Source: Cephalotus follicularis
Taxonomy: Eukaryota > Streptophyta > Magnoliopsida > Oxalidales > Cephalotaceae
NCBI GenBank assembly: GCA_001972305.1
Contig: BDDD01001498.1
Location: forward strand, 237,802-301,801
Length of the DNA: 64,000 nt
Direction: 5' to 3'
Shown: positions 23,961-36,229 of the stretch, piece by piece
Layout of the letters: every line of letters starts with the position of its first letter
Position numbering within the stretch: position 1 is the first letter of the stretch
Notes under the pieces: model-generated
Seen by the model: only the letters and a program-made list of their open reading frames with translations
The model's database searches: none
Told to the model about the DNA's origin: nothing
Translations under genes and position numbers: made by a program

Positions 23961-24602
23961 TTCTACAGAATTTGTCAGTTCTTCAATCTTTACTCTTTCA
24001 AGCTCCAATTTGCACAACTTTGGGTAATATTCATGCACTTTGGTCATTTTTGCTCTTGTACATGAAAATCAATATAACACAACCAAAGTAGTCTATTCCA
24101 AGCATAAAAATATAACAAATAACTCATTAAAAACCACACATTTTTATGCTAAACAGTGTTCCTCAAAGTATCACCATACACGGGAATTGTTCGTTTTGGC
24201 AAGCGCGGAAAGCTTAGCCCGAGGTACATAGGTCCCTTTCAGATCGTGCAGAGGATCGGGCCAGTGGCTTATCGTCTGGTATTGCCTTCAGAGTTAGCCA
24301 AAGTGCATGATGTTCCATGCATCCGTGCTAAGGAAGTACGTTGTTGATCCTTCCCATGTGTTTGTTGAGCCAATTGTGTTGTCCGAGGAGGATCTACCAG
24401 TCTTGGCTTATGAGGAAGCCCCAGAACAAATTTTTGACCGTCGAGAACAAGTACTGAGGGACAAGACCATTCCTTTGGTGAAGGTCTTGTGGAGGAACCA
24501 TGTAGCAGAGGAAGCTACGTGGGAGCGCGAGGACCAGATGAGGGAACGTTACCCCGACTTGTTCCTTGAATCAGAGCAAGAATTTTAAGGACAAAATTCC
24601 TT

Positions 24603-24616
24603 AAAGGGGGAGAGGA
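24603..24616 (+). other. Polypurine tract of the plus-strand gypsy
   Basis: AAAGGGGGAGAGGA lies 14 bases after the pol stop and directly before the LTR start TGTAATGACCC. Confidence 0.85.
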
Positions 24617-27603
24617 TGTAATGACCCGCATTAATTTTTGGATCAATTAATGTTTGGGCCCTGGGGAAAATTTTTCTTTTTCTCCTTGCTTGGGTTCAGT
24701 TTTGGGCTTGTGGTATAAGGCCCTTTGGACATGTGTTAAGTAGAGAGTTGGACAAGTGTTAAAAGAAGAATGAAGGGATGGAAGATATTTTGTGTGGTGC
24801 TTTGGGAGGTGTGTAAAGCTTCTTGAGGAAGTTTGGTTAGTTGACTTGGCTAATGTGAAGGGATAGTGATCTTTTCCATCAGTTACGTTGGATGGAGCAG
24901 TTGCTGAAGGTTTCTTTCTTTTCTTCTTCTCCTTGAAGCTTCGTTCGTCATATGAGGTTGGAATTGCCTTACTAGTCTATGCATTTAGCAGGTGAGTGTT
25001 CTCCTCTACTTGGTTATGGTATGGAGCTTCGATGGTAGAGTAATGGTTTGTGAGACCGAGGAAGAGCTTGGCTCTAGTTCTTGTAAATGTGTATGGTCAT
25101 GCACGCTCCTCGGACGGTTGTTGGTTAGTTATGGGTAAGCTGTGTGTGTTGATCTTATAGAGGAGGATCCAGGAGGGGAGTCTGCACAGCAAGGAAGCTA
25201 GCAGAGGACTGCAATTACTAGTGAGTGAGATGCTTTTCCTTTCTTATCATTTGATACTGAGAGTCTATTTCTAAATATGTCTTTCCATGGTATTATCTTT
25301 AACCAGGATTCTTCTTCTATTATCTTGTTGGTTATTGCATGTGAATACTGTTTTTGAGCAGAGTTGCTTGATATCTTGGGTTGATGTGTGTCCCCTATTA
25401 TTGAGTATTCATGCTTTTCTTGATATCCTGTGTTGTTGTTTCCTTGGATACTGGTTACTAGTACTTGGATGTGAACGAGACTCATTATGGCTGGTAGAGG
25501 AATGGGCGTTTGATCCCAATTCCATTTAGCAGTGCCATTGTCTATGATGAACTGTTAGGTGTGAATGTGCCTAGGTTCCATACCCGGATATGCTCATTTC
25601 GTTGTCTATGAAGGAATGATGTGTGGGAACAGCCGAGGATCCGCTACTTTCTTTAGTCAGGCCATGATGGAATCCTCAGACATGAGATTGCTGGCCAATA
25701 TGGTCTAAGTGGTGATACACTTACCTCTGAGCCAAAGTTCTCCTCTGACATTTCAACAAGGGTGGAGCTGAGCTGTGATTCGCGGGCCCCTTGGACAATA
25801 TTAACGCTATGTGATTGCCAATGAGGTAGCTGCTCGATTGATGTTAATATGGTGTAGTACTGAACTCGTGATTGCCGACGAGGGTGTGCTTGCATAGCCC
25901 CTTGATCGATGTTCATGTAGTAAGGTGCGGCAACGTGTGATTGCCGATGAAGGAGTGCTTGCATAGCCCTTCCATCAATGTTCATACGGTGCTCTGGAAG
26001 TGGGTATCTATATGCGTATATGAGGGATGTGTAGAGTCCTGTAGCCCATGACCACGTTGTTGGATTTCAATGGAGCTGTTACTTGTTTTTGCCGAGGTGG
26101 TTCCGGCTATGGAAATGTGTGAGTATGATGTGTGCATGTGTGTGTGGGATTGTGCTTATGATTGAGGTAGTACCGGTAGTCCTCTTGATGATTGTTGATC
26201 CTTGGAGTCTTGATCATTTTATGTTGATCCTCGGATCCTTAGCATATTTATTATAACTTGTTGTTATTATCTTTCCTTGAGGTCAGTCATTGAGTTGGGT
26301 AGCTCTGACGTCTCCTCGGACTCTCCTTTATTGTTGATATTTATGAACATGTTCACCTCTGCCTATTTCTTGTTGAACTGTAAATATGTGGTGTCCTCGG
26401 CCCAGTTTGGGCATGGCACGTGACCTTGTTCTTAGCACCCAGTGGTGGTGGGTTTCTCGGGAAGTTCCTTGATCTTACTCACTTGTCAGTTGGACTAATC
26501 CCCTCTCAGTTTTGTGTGCAGAGGAAGTAGGGTTGTAGAGTTCTTGAGATCCACTAAGAGAAAGTGTGTTGACAGAGGTAGACGTCTGACGCAAGCACCT
26601 TAGGATGGCTCCTCAGCCATGCCCAACCTTCATGCATTTGGGGCATTCTTGGGGTTTTTGAATAGATTTTATGATGTTAAGATCTGTATCCTCTTTTATC
26701 ATATCTATATATATATGAATCTTAGAGGATGAGCGTCCTTGGTATATATTTTTTTGAGGTATTTTTCTAGAGGATCATGTATGGTTTATTTGATGATTTT
26801 ATATGCTTATATTTGATATGTGATCTTCCTCTGATGAATGTGGATTTTTTTCTCTAAGTGTATAGATGCCGAGATTCCCAGAGTGTGTGCTTGGGAGTCC
26901 TCTGACCTTGGTAGCGGAGTAGGCCTCCTCGGCCCATGCCTTAGGTGAGAACATAGGAAATCCTTCTCGGATCTCTAGGGTGTTGCTGGCACCTCTGCCG
27001 AGATGCCGAGGAGGGGATGGTGAGGTTCATAGACTAGGCAGACCTTAAGTTGACCTTTTAGCTCGTGTTAGTTTGACCTTAGAGTTGAAGTCTGGTGGCG
27101 TCCTCGGGTGTTTGTCCTCGGACGTAGCTCGCAGGCGTTAGGTAAGAGTTTGGGGTTTTCCTTAGTATTGCCCGACCTCCAGACCCCTGACTAGCGAAGT
27201 TCCTTGAGATGTTTTGATGCATGAAACTTTGTAGATCTTTTGAGTTCTCGGACGTTGTGAGATTTTATCTCCTTAGTGTAAGATGAGCATTTCGGGGACC
27301 TCGAGTTGTTGTCCTCTGCTAGGCGTTTGTCCCCGGGCCTTAGAGTTGATCCCAGGCTTAAGGCTTAGCTGTACGTTGCCGTTTCCTGTGCTCGGGCATT
27401 GCTTTGTTTTAATGCCTTAGAGTACATGGTTCTTGGAGAGCTTGGTTCTCCTCTGTAGCATGTTTCCACGTCTGCTCTCCTGGCCTTGAGTGTTAGGCTC
27501 TAGTGTTGGTGTTTTTGGTGATCGAGGTTAGGGATCCAGGTGGAGGATCCTTCCTCCTGGCACGGCCGTCCTCTGGCCGGGTGGTCGGGAACGGGGTGTG
27601 TCA
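24617..27603 (+). mobile_element. 3' LTR of the plus-strand gypsy, about 3.0 kb
   Basis: Begins TGTAATGACCCGC after the polypurine tract and ends GGGGTGTGTCA at 27603. It aligns in content with the LTR at 1646-8287. The second half (26870-27600) is dense in CCTCGG, CTCGGAC and TCCTCTG words. There is no GTCGA array, in contrast to most other LTRs here. No coding sequence. Confidence 0.85.
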
Positions 27604-27779
27604 CTAACAGGCTCCTCGAACCGCGTTAACGCCTACCTCTTTTGTTCTCCAGTTGATGGGCGTCGACGCCATCGCTTGGCGTCAATGCCTTAAAGCAAAG
27701 AGCCTTAAGCGTGACCTTTGTTCCTTGGCATCGACGATGTCTTTTGGCATCGATGCTCAAGCTTCTCTTTCATTGCATT
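27604..27779 (-). mobile_element. LTR remnant with GTCGA motifs, continued at 33218-33344
   Basis: This segment and 33218-33344 are one sequence split by the insertion 27780-33217 (GCATT on both sides). The rejoined piece ends at 33344 with TGTAATGCCCGG on the minus strand, an LTR-type start. Motifs include GGGCGTCGACGCC and GGCATCGACGATG. It probably belongs with 20401-22482. Confidence 0.55.
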
Positions 27780-28219
27780 TGTAACGCCCTAGATTTTCAT
27801 ATGTTATAATTTCACGCTGTAAACGTATCTTTATTGTGGAATTAATAAAATGATGATGTATTCCAAACTCTAATGATATTGATTTTGGGATAAAAATGTT
27901 AAAGAAATGTAAAAAGGGCAATTTGACGTAAAACGGCGCTGTTTTGAGAAAAACGCGTCGACGCTTTTCGAACCCATCGATGTATTTGGAACTAAGAGAC
28001 GCACGTAACTACATGCACATGCACGTTGATGCAGGCATGAACATCGACTCCCTCATGTAAAAGGGGGGAAAGACATCGATGTCTAAAGAAGACGTCGATG
28101 CGTATCATCGAATGACGGGCACGTTATTCTGCTTACAGAGTAACGTGCTAAGGGAAACAATTCTGGATCACTTTGCAGGCGTCTAGGAGCACCAAATGCA
28201 ACGTTTTGGCCATGTGGCC

Positions 28220-30989
28220 TGTAACACCCCCGAGCTGTGGGAGTCACCATAGGCACAAAATACAGAATCTTAACATAACTTAACATACTAGAAAAGTTCA
28301 TCTTTATTAAAAACGTGATGGTTTAAAGCATAATCAAAAACATACTGAAACTGATCATAACTGAAACTTATTCATAATCCCAAAAGTCATAAAAATGAAA
28401 TAACATATTGTTTATTAAACGGGTCTCACTACGACCACATAAACACAAAGGGATCAGCTCCTAAATGATCCTCTGACATATGGGAGTCACTCTCATCACA
28501 CATTGCCCCTTTGCTCCTGATAACCTGCAGCATTGAAACAAAAACGCGGCTGAGCAAACCTCAGTATGGATATAGAATATAAAACAGTAAACGATATTTT
28601 AAAGCAAGAAGATTTCAAAAGTACTTTAAAGCAAAAATCTAAAGCAATAAAATAAATTAAACTTACTTTGTAAATGCCCACGGCAAAACATATAAACCAA
28701 GTCCAAAACTTTAAAACCACAAAGTATACCTTTCCAAAACATAGGTTCCATAACTAAGCACCAAAACCCATAACATATCAGAAACACATAGTGGCAAGGG
28801 GTTCGCGACACCCACATTGCCAAATGGAATTGCAGTGTATGGCACTACACATACAATTCTCATATCCCAAAACATATAACTAGGATCGATCCATACGCCT
28901 CTATCACAAATCCTATCCAAGGATATCCCAGAGAGACGCCGTAAACTAATCACACTGTTACGGAAAGTGTCATGCCCCCGTGCCAGGCCCACAGCATGCC
29001 TATGGTACCCCCATAGGTGGTTATAAAAGCTCAGTATTTCACCATTTCAAAAACTTTGATTTCATCAAAATCAAGTAAAACAGATAGAAAGGTTTCCCAA
29101 AACATAATCATAAATCGTTCTCAAACGATATAGTTTCACATAACATATACTTTCATAATCCAAAGGCAACTCTTTTGTTTTCACAATAAAGAGACATTTG
29201 CATAGCATAACATAGCGGAATTTATTAAGCCAGAAATATATTCAATCAAATATTAACTGATTTTATTTCAAAATCCAAACATAACGGAGTTCATAATCTG
29301 AAAAGGAACATATACATAAAACTGAATTTATTTCTAATAAACCAGATGTCCAAAAAGAAATAATTATTCGTTCATCTCATTAAAACAAAACAGCTTCCAT
29401 TCAGATAAAACCAAAATAAGGAATCTGTATTTATTCTCAAAACAGAACTGAATCAGTAAGAGTTTATCAAGGAACGAAAATTCGTACCTTATGCGATCGT
29501 AGACTAACTTACGAATATCCGATAAACTTAATTTGCCTCACGTAGCACAATAATCTATTCAACATAACAATTGTTCAAATAAGTGTCTAAATTTCATTTT
29601 GAGCACAAAATAGAATCATAATAATGTTTAGAATAGACCCGGATCATCGGAAGAGCAAACGGATGAAAACAGAAAATTACAGGACAAACCAGCCGACTGT
29701 TTCAAGAATCCAGTCGACTAATCTAGGGGTGGCAGTCGACTACACAACAGGGCCAGTCGACTACTCAACCTGGACATGCAAGCAGTCGACTGAATCAGGG
29801 GTCCAGTCGACTACTCAACACAAGACAGTCGACTGTTCATATGGGCAGTCGACTGTTCTGGGTGACAGAACAGCAATTCAGTGCAATTTTGTGCAATCTA
29901 GCAGCCAAGACTCGGATTTTTCTACGCTAGAAGATTACCAACATTAAAAACAACTTTGCATGGCATATAAAACCATGTTATAACACTGAATTCGAATTAG
30001 ATACATCGATAGCGATTAATGAGTTGTGAGTAAGAGGAGCAAACCATTGTATACTAATTTCAAATAATTTTTCTGTCAAATTACCATTGTCAATTCCTAA
30101 AACCAGATTACACAACACATATAGGATGAAAATAGGCTTGCTAATCAACTCAGAAAGTGATTGACGGAAGACAGGAACCAAACTGAATTAAAGGAAATCT
30201 AGCAGCCTATAACATAAGAATTCGATGGCAACAATCCAAGACCAATCACCAAGACATAACAACATAGAAAACCAACCTGATGGATGTCAAAAACAGTTGC
30301 AGAATCACCAATTCAGAGGACACAGTGGCTGATCAAAAAGGAAGACGAGAGGAAGATATCAAGAATTCAAAGCCTGTCAACTATACCAAACATTGCAAAA
30401 ACGATTCCTACATTGAAACCATGAAGAAACTAACATGATTGATGAAGCAAGAACACCAAAAACACAATGATTCTTCAATGGCAGATTCGGCAGCAACCAC
30501 AAGCAAGGAGAGATGGCTGACACAATGGCTTTGACATACATATATAGCAAAAAGAGACCAAACGGGAAAGGATAGAAGAAAAGGAAAAACCAATCTGTTA
30601 GATAAGGAAAAAGGGCAGATTTTTAGGGTGAGAAGAAGGAAAGAGATAGAAGATTATGGAAAGAAAAGATTGGGAGGAGAAGGTGACGGGAGAGATAAGG
30701 AAGAAAGGAAGAAAGAGATAAAAGAATTTTTGGAAATAAAAGAAATAGAAAATTTTAATTAATTTGTTTTAAACCAAAATTTATAATTATGCATTTAAAT
30801 AAAATTGATTTTGTAATAATAATAATATGACTAAATATACCAAACAAAATATCCATACCAACATGCCCAAAAAAATAAGGCTGGTATCAGTCAGCCCAAA
30901 AACATAAACCCAACGTAAAAACATACAAATACTTAAACGAAACAAATAAAATCCGTAAGAAAATACGTGCAGGCAAGCAGGGTATTACA
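28220..30989 (-). mobile_element. Nested solo LTR, 2.77 kb, duplication TGGCC/CGGCC
   Basis: Plus-strand ends are TGTAACACCCCCG at 28220 and GGGTATTACA at 30989. The flanks TGGCC (28215-28219) and CGGCC (30990-30994) differ by one C-to-T change. Read on the minus strand, the 3' end GGGGGTGTTACA matches the family-type ending, giving the orientation. There is no coding sequence; the reading frames inside are short and featureless. Confidence 0.8.
29694..29860 (-). repeat. Phased CAGTCGACTR array
   Basis: GTCGA cores at 29713, 29735, 29756, 29785, 29806, 29828 and 29848: spacings 22, 21, 29, 21, 22 and 20 bp. The core here is the palindrome CAGTCGACTG or CAGTCGACTA, while the bases between differ completely. 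Confidence 0.9.
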
Positions 30990-31624
30990 CGGCCTGAAGC
31001 CAGACATGCACCAAAACGTGTCCTCAACCTTTGGCATGCAAGGGGGCTGAACCTTCATGACCTGTAACCTACAAAATGAAGAAAAAGGGACAAAAACAGT
31101 AAGTGAAGGTGGAGGACACGAGAGAGGGTGCATGCAACAGACATAGAGAAGGAGAGAGAGGGTTCCCCAAAGCATAAATGCTCCTCTCTTCATCCTTGGT
31201 TCAGCTAAAACACCAGAGTAAGAAAACAGAAAGTGGGAGAGGGAATGAAACCATCATTGTTGAACGTTTTGGAGCTTGGAACTTGAAGCTGTGGGCTAGC
31301 AGCAACGGGACGATCCTTGGAGCTGCTGTGGCCGGTTCTAGGACTTAAAGAGGTAGACTTTCTAGTTCCTAACTTGGAACAAAAGGTAGGGGAAGCCATA
31401 ACTGTATTCTTGAGATTAATGTTCATGCTCGGACTATGGTTTTGGTGCATGGATTGTACGATTATTGAACTGTTTTAATCACTGGATCAATACCTTGTTA
31501 TGCTGGATATGTGATGTGTACCTGGATGTTGGTTTCCTGCCTTGATTACATGTTATCTTGCATGTATATGGTTTTTTATGGTTACTGTTTGTCACGTCGT
31601 GAGGAAGAAGACGACCGGTGTTCG

Positions 31625-31890
31625 AAACACGTCGACGTCTTTGAATAACATCGACGACTTTGGGTTATCTGCTTGGATATTGACGTATTATACGTCGACG
31701 CCTAAGGTTCCTACCTTAACGCGTCGATGCCTTAAGCAATACGCTGACGTTTATGGTTCCATACCTTGAGCGTCGATGCGTATGAAGATGGACATCGACA
31801 TCTTCAAACAGTGAAAAGCACTGACGCTAAGGACTTGAGCGTCGACGCTGGAGGAAAAAGACATTGACGCCTAAAAATGGACATCAACGC
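31625..31890 (+). repeat. GTCGA/ATCGA motif array in the 27780-33217 LTR
   Basis: Copies such as CACGTCGACGTC, ACATCGACGAC, TACGTCGACGCC, GCGTCGATGCC and GCGTCGACGCTGG. The first pair is 19 bp apart (31631/31650). A smaller group lies at 27955-28105 on the far side of the nested LTR. Confidence 0.8.
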
Positions 31891-33344
31891 CTTCTGGTAC
31901 TGTTGAGGAGTTTTCTTACTTAATGGTATGAAACGATCCCAATTCCGATTAGGATGGATTAGAGCATTTGTATGCATTGCATATGTACTGTTTACTGCCT
32001 GTTTATGGACTGTTTATAAATTGATTATGATTTTCTAAGTATTGTTACATTAGGAATGCATATGCGAGTTGAAAACTACTATGTTGAGTACGAAAATATA
32101 TAAAATGAACATTGTTATATTTTCGAACATCTTTGGAAAGCGATTTCTACTACTAAACTGTTTAAAGTATTTTCTATCTATTAGAAATACATATTTCAAA
32201 TGTTATCACCGGTGAAAATATTAGGAAATAAACTGTCTGTTGTTGATCTGACGATCACTACTGTACTGCTTACTGCACTGTTTACTATATTGATTCACTG
32301 TGATGCTCTGTGAATTTACTGTGTTTGTGCTTGAGCCACTAGTTGCATGGCAGAGACTGCCAGCGCCGGCTAGTGGTAGGGTTGACCTAGGAGCCAGGAG
32401 TTGGCTGGGTAACTCACTGTACTGTACTGTTGCCTCGCTTGGTTACCTGGAGGAGGGACCCAAGTGGGAGTGTAACGTGGGGCCAGGAGATGGCGGCGTT
32501 ACACATACTGCCTGCCTGTTGTGATCCTTTTACGGACTTACTGTACTGCCTGTTGGTCCTTCTCAGACATTACTGTGCCTGTTGATGTAGCCCCGGTCGG
32601 GCTACTACTGTACTGTTATTGCATACATATATTTCCATATACATGTCCTTACTGATATTTTACGGTACTGCTAAACTATATATTTTTTCAGATATATATA
32701 AAAACTAGTATTTTCTACTGCACTGCATCATCTAAGCATACATCTCATGACATGCATGTGATGTTAATCCCAAACTACCTTTATGACTTAGCCAAGTGAG
32801 GACAAAGGCTAACCCCCTCATTTATAGATTGATGCAGCGGACCGGTTGGACTAGCTTGGACGAAGAACAAGCCTTTGTGTTGTTGTTGTTGGTTTTATAT
32901 TCTTCTAAATTGCAATGAACTGGGTTGTTTTAAGGACTACTGATGTACTGTACTGATGATCATTTGTTGTACTTTACTTTTGGGTTAATGTACTGCGATC
33001 ACGCTCCGTTTTGTGGGCTTTTAACTATGAAAGACTTGTATTGAGTAGCATGCAATATGGGATGCACATTACGTGTTTTTCAGCTTATGAGTTTAATGCT
33101 TCCGCAACTGATATCATGTTTGAAAAGTTTAAATTTTATGGTTTTTGCTTGAGCTGAATTTTAATGTTAATTGCCTTTACCACTTTCATGTGCGTTTGTC
33201 AAAAACGGGGTGTGACAGCATTTTACCAACTCAACGCATTACTCCTTAACACCTTCCATTCAAAATTCAACATTAAGCTGAAAATCCTTCATAGGATTAT
33301 AAGGGAATTTCAATAATTTATTAATGAAATTTCCGGGCATTACA

Positions 33345-35086
33345 TCCTGGCACCTAGGCTCACCTCTGTAGTCTGTGATACACTCCGATCACAAGACCAT
33401 CAGAAACTATCAATCACAGTCAATACATTACAGTACAGTAATTACATATATAATGTAATATCAAATAGTTCCCTTTTGAGAAAACAGTAAAACAGTTCAG
33501 TAGGTTTCCATTTTTCGGAAACAGTAACAGTACAGTAAGTTTTCATTTAAGAAAACAGTAACCAGTTCAGTAGTTCTCACATGGAGAAAATAATACAGTG
33601 AAAAAACAGTTAATTGTGCATATAGCACTCATTTATGGAAATCCTTGGAAAACAGTAGTATTTGTGTAAAATACTTGATAGATATAACTATCTATAACAG
33701 TAAGCAATAAGTAATTGCATCACAGTGCAACATTAACAGTTCAAGAAATAACAGTGGATAACAGTACACTCAATCAATCAATTATATGAATCAAACAGTA
33801 GATGCATAAGTCATTTGATTCCTATATTTTGACTACACATAGCAATGACTGATTGTGGAAATCATCCCGTTTGGAAGCCAGTGTAATCAGGAGAATTAAA
33901 TGCGAAACATGCCCTTAAGCCTCGACAGTTTCGACTAAAGTGTCGATAGTTTTGTCCAAAGCGTCGTCGGTTGTCTTAAAGCGTCGACAGTGTTCTTCAC
34001 TTAAGCGTCGATGAATTTCTACCTTAAGTGTCAACAATTTCACCTTAAGCATCGACGGTTTATGGTATCCAGGAAATTTGTAGTAGCAGAAAGAAAACAG
34101 AGCATGTACTCTTCATACTTCAATATGTCCATTTCAACATGAAAACATATATATAACCATCTCAACACGAAATACATGTTATATGTTCAAAATCATGTCA
34201 TAAACCCTACCTCAGTAACATTCTTAGAATCAATTTGATTTGATTCTTCGCTCTATAGCTCAAACTCCTTCAATTCCAATCACTCTTCCAAATTTCCAGA
34301 ATTTAATCTATACGTGTATGTTAACAGTAGATATATAACAAAATCAGTAGGTATATCTAACTGATTAACTATGATAACAATAACTGGATTCGAATCAGTA
34401 GCTTACCAGTACAGTTCCAAGCTCCCAAACCTAACTTTGAACTAACTCCTTCAACATGCAACTCCAATAAATTCTAGAATGATTTCCCCTCCTTTCAAGA
34501 CGTTTTTAACACTTCACTCAGCTCACAAACGTAGCTGATATAGAACTCTCATTTCAGTGACTCATCAAGTTCATTAACTCAATTGTTTAACCTTTCCTTC
34601 TTCTCTTTCTCTCACTATTTTTGTTTTCTCTTCACTTTTCTTTTCTTTCTTTCTGTTTTGCAGGTGGCAGGTGACTCATGCAGTCCAAATCCCCTTCAGG
34701 CAATAGCTGGCAGTTGATTTCTTATGGCTTGACACGTTCCATAACACCTGTCCATGTTAAAATGCCATTTCATGCCACCACTCTGTATTAATCGCCTGAA
34801 ATAGACACATGTCCTCGTGCAAAGAGTCGATGGTTAGGCACAAAGTGTCGATGCTTGTCTCTTTGGCGTCGATGGTTTGGCGCCAATTTCCCATTTTTAA
34901 GTTTTATTTAAACAACTTCCAATTTATTTCAATTTAGTCATTCTAGCCATTCAATTAAGCCCTCAATTGCTCCAATAACAATAATTAACTTAATCAATGG
35001 ACAATTAAACATTAGTTTTTCAAACAATGTATATTTTATTCATCGATTATATAATATACATTAAATTTGAAATTACGGTTATTACA
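33345..35086 (-). mobile_element. 5' LTR of the minus-strand gypsy, truncated
   Basis: The minus-strand start TGTAATAACCG is at 35086; it matches 12850 down to about 11041 of the 3' LTR, including the hairpin row (33465-33600) and GTCGA groups (33915-34065, 34825-34870). About 680 bases of its 3' end are missing at 33344, where another LTR terminus abuts. ATTTT at 35087-35091 is the target duplication. Confidence 0.85.
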
Positions 35087-35822
35087 ATTTTGTCATTATG
35101 GCTGTCAGCACCACAATTACACGAATCCTTGAAACAAATAAGCTGGAAGGGCCTAATTTCCTTGACTGGCAGTGCAATCTATGCTTAGTACTTACATCCA
35201 TGAAACTTTCTCATGTGATGACTGAGGACTCCCCAGCACTGGGTGCCAATCCATCCACTAAGACTTAGGCCGCTGTTGCAAAGTGGCATGAGGATGATGA
35301 GTAGGTTAGGTGCCTCGCTATAGCTGGCATGGTGCTAGAGCTGTAGCTCCAGCACGAGCATATGGAAACCTTGGGTGCTATACTTCTCCATCTCAAGGAT
35401 TTGTATAGCGCGCAGTCTAGGACTGCAAAGTTCAGTCTGTCTCATCAACTTTTCTGGATGAAGATGCTTGAGGGAGCTTCGGCCCCTGCACATGGACTGA
35501 AGATGATAGATCTGATTGAGAAGCTTGCTCAGTCTGATTGTATGATGGATAAAGACTTCTATATATATCTCGTTCTTGCGTCTCTTCCATGGACGTTCTC
35601 GTAGTTCATATCGAACTTCCACATGAACAAAGTGGATTGTTCGTTACCTGAGCTAGTGGCTATGCTCAGAACTACAGAGGATAATTTTGACATTGGTAAG
35701 TCAAAGTCGGTCGTGATGCTTCTTCCTTCTTCTTCTCGGACTGCCCATAGAGAGGGTAGATCAAAGTCAAAAGGCAAGGCCCAGAAGAAGAATAAGAATA
35801 AGAAGAAAGCAAAGTCGCTTGG

Positions 35823-36229
35823 TGTGACACCCCACTTAAGTGTGGGCAAGAGGAAAGGGCTATCCATGAGATGAAGCCGCCAAGAGGAAAAGGCTATCCA
35901 TGAGATGGAGCCGCCCTTGTGACATGAATGAACCGGATCCATCGAAATGGGGGAAAGTATGACTGTGCTATATAAGAAATGATCCTTGAACCTAATTACA
36001 TGAGACGCCTTTTGATGGATTGGCTGAGGAGTTAGTGGAAACTCCAAAGTTAAGCGTGCTGCGCTCAGGGCAAAACCAGGATGGGTGACCTCCTGGGAAG
36101 TCTGACCAATTCATCAATTAGGACAAAACCGTGATGGTCCACGTGGAAACACAGATGTATAGGCTCTGTATGTTCTGCGTGGGACAAAAGCGGACAATTT
36201 CTCATGTGGTTAAGGATCGGGTCATTACA
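35823..36229 (+). mobile_element. Cassandra-type TRIM solo LTR (407 bp), CTTGG duplication
   Basis: Begins TGTGACACCCCAC at 35823 and ends GGGTCATTACA at 36229, flanked by CTTGG at 35818-35822 and 36230-36234. It carries 5S rRNA-like sequence, the hallmark of Cassandra terminal-repeat retrotransposons in miniature. Removing it with one CTTGG restores the copia gag reading frame across the site. It has no coding capacity, as expected. Only one LTR is present, so it is a solo LTR left by recombination. Confidence 0.92.
36040..36102 (+). ncRNA. 5S rRNA-like segment within the Cassandra LTR
   Basis: AACTCCAAAGTTAAGCGTGCT and GGATGGGTGACCTCCTGGGA match the 3' half of plant 5S rRNA, that is box A and box C of its internal RNA polymerase III promoter. 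The stretch between is diverged (GCGCTCAGGGCAAAACCA). This is not a 5S gene: the 5' half is not recognisable and it sits inside an LTR. Confidence 0.9.

Larger units (their letters stand above)
22729..24155 (-). mobile_element. 1.43-kb LTR element nested in gypsy integrase (GTGTT duplication)
   Basis: The plus strand begins TGTTCGCTGTC at 22729 and ends GCTAAACA at 24155; GTGTT flanks it at 22724-22728 and 24156-24160. Removing it plus one GTGTT rejoins integrase in frame. The minus-strand start (TGTTTAGCATAAAAATG...) matches the start of the LTR piece at 49384 over about 70 bases, which sets the orientation. It has no coding domain and is probably a solo LTR. The other end carries GCCGCAAGTGCACGGATC near 22770. 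It contains a 51-bp tandem repeat and a GTCGA array. Confidence 0.85.
22485..24588 (+). pseudogene. Plus-strand gypsy pol 3' part: integrase C-terminus and chromodomain, interrupted
   Basis: Starts abruptly inside integrase (NSYQVSIGMAPYEALYG) and runs to 22728; it resumes at 24156 after the nested LTR. The second part reads [30 protein letters not shown], a short frameshift near the [13 protein letters not shown] join, then a chromodomain-like tail (QIFDRREQVLRDK, VKVLWRNHVAEEATWERE) and a stop at 24586-24588. The chromodomain is the chromatin-targeting module of Tekay/Del chromoviruses. A polypurine tract and LTR follow directly. There is no 5' half in this window, so it is a truncated copy. 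The upstream part has its own frameshifts. Confidence 0.9.
27780..33217 (+). mobile_element. Solo LTR (about 2.67 kb without its own insertion), GCATT duplication
   Basis: Begins TGTAACGCCCTAG at 27780 and ends GGGGTGTGACA at 33217, flanked by GCATT at 27775-27779 and 33218-33222. It is split by 28220-30989. It has TG...CA ends, no gag or pol and no primer site. The 3' part has GCCAAGTGAGGACAAAGGCTAA near 32790, a phrase also found at about 57975 in another LTR, which supports the plus orientation. GTCGA motifs lie at 27955-28105 and 31625-31890. The stretch 32220-32690 is rich in TACTGTACTG words. Confidence 0.85.
10360..35086 (-). mobile_element. Minus-strand Ty3/gypsy chromovirus, full span including nested insertions
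   Basis: Its LTRs are 33345-35086 (5', truncated) and 10360-12850 (3'). They match closely over about 1.75 kb, from the CATCGATTATA/TTAAATTTGAAATT start to the CTCACC...GTGATAC region. The outer ends are flanked by ATTTT at 10355-10359 and 35087-35091. Between the LTRs lie gag tail, protease, RT, RNase H, integrase and C-terminus on the minus strand, split by the 13388 element and by the 20401-33344 block. The rest of the 5' LTR, the primer site and most of gag are missing, so a deletion accompanied the central insertions. The host site is a copia element. Confidence 0.85.

Noticed and set aside
29694..29860. CRISPR-like array of short repeats with unique spacers
   Set aside because: The repeated core is only 8-10 bases, spacers are about 11 bases, the DNA is a plant retrotransposon LTR and there are no cas genes.
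36040..36102. A true 5S rRNA gene
   Set aside because: Only the 3' half is recognisable, it lies inside an LTR with its own target duplication, and there is no tandem 5S unit or terminator.
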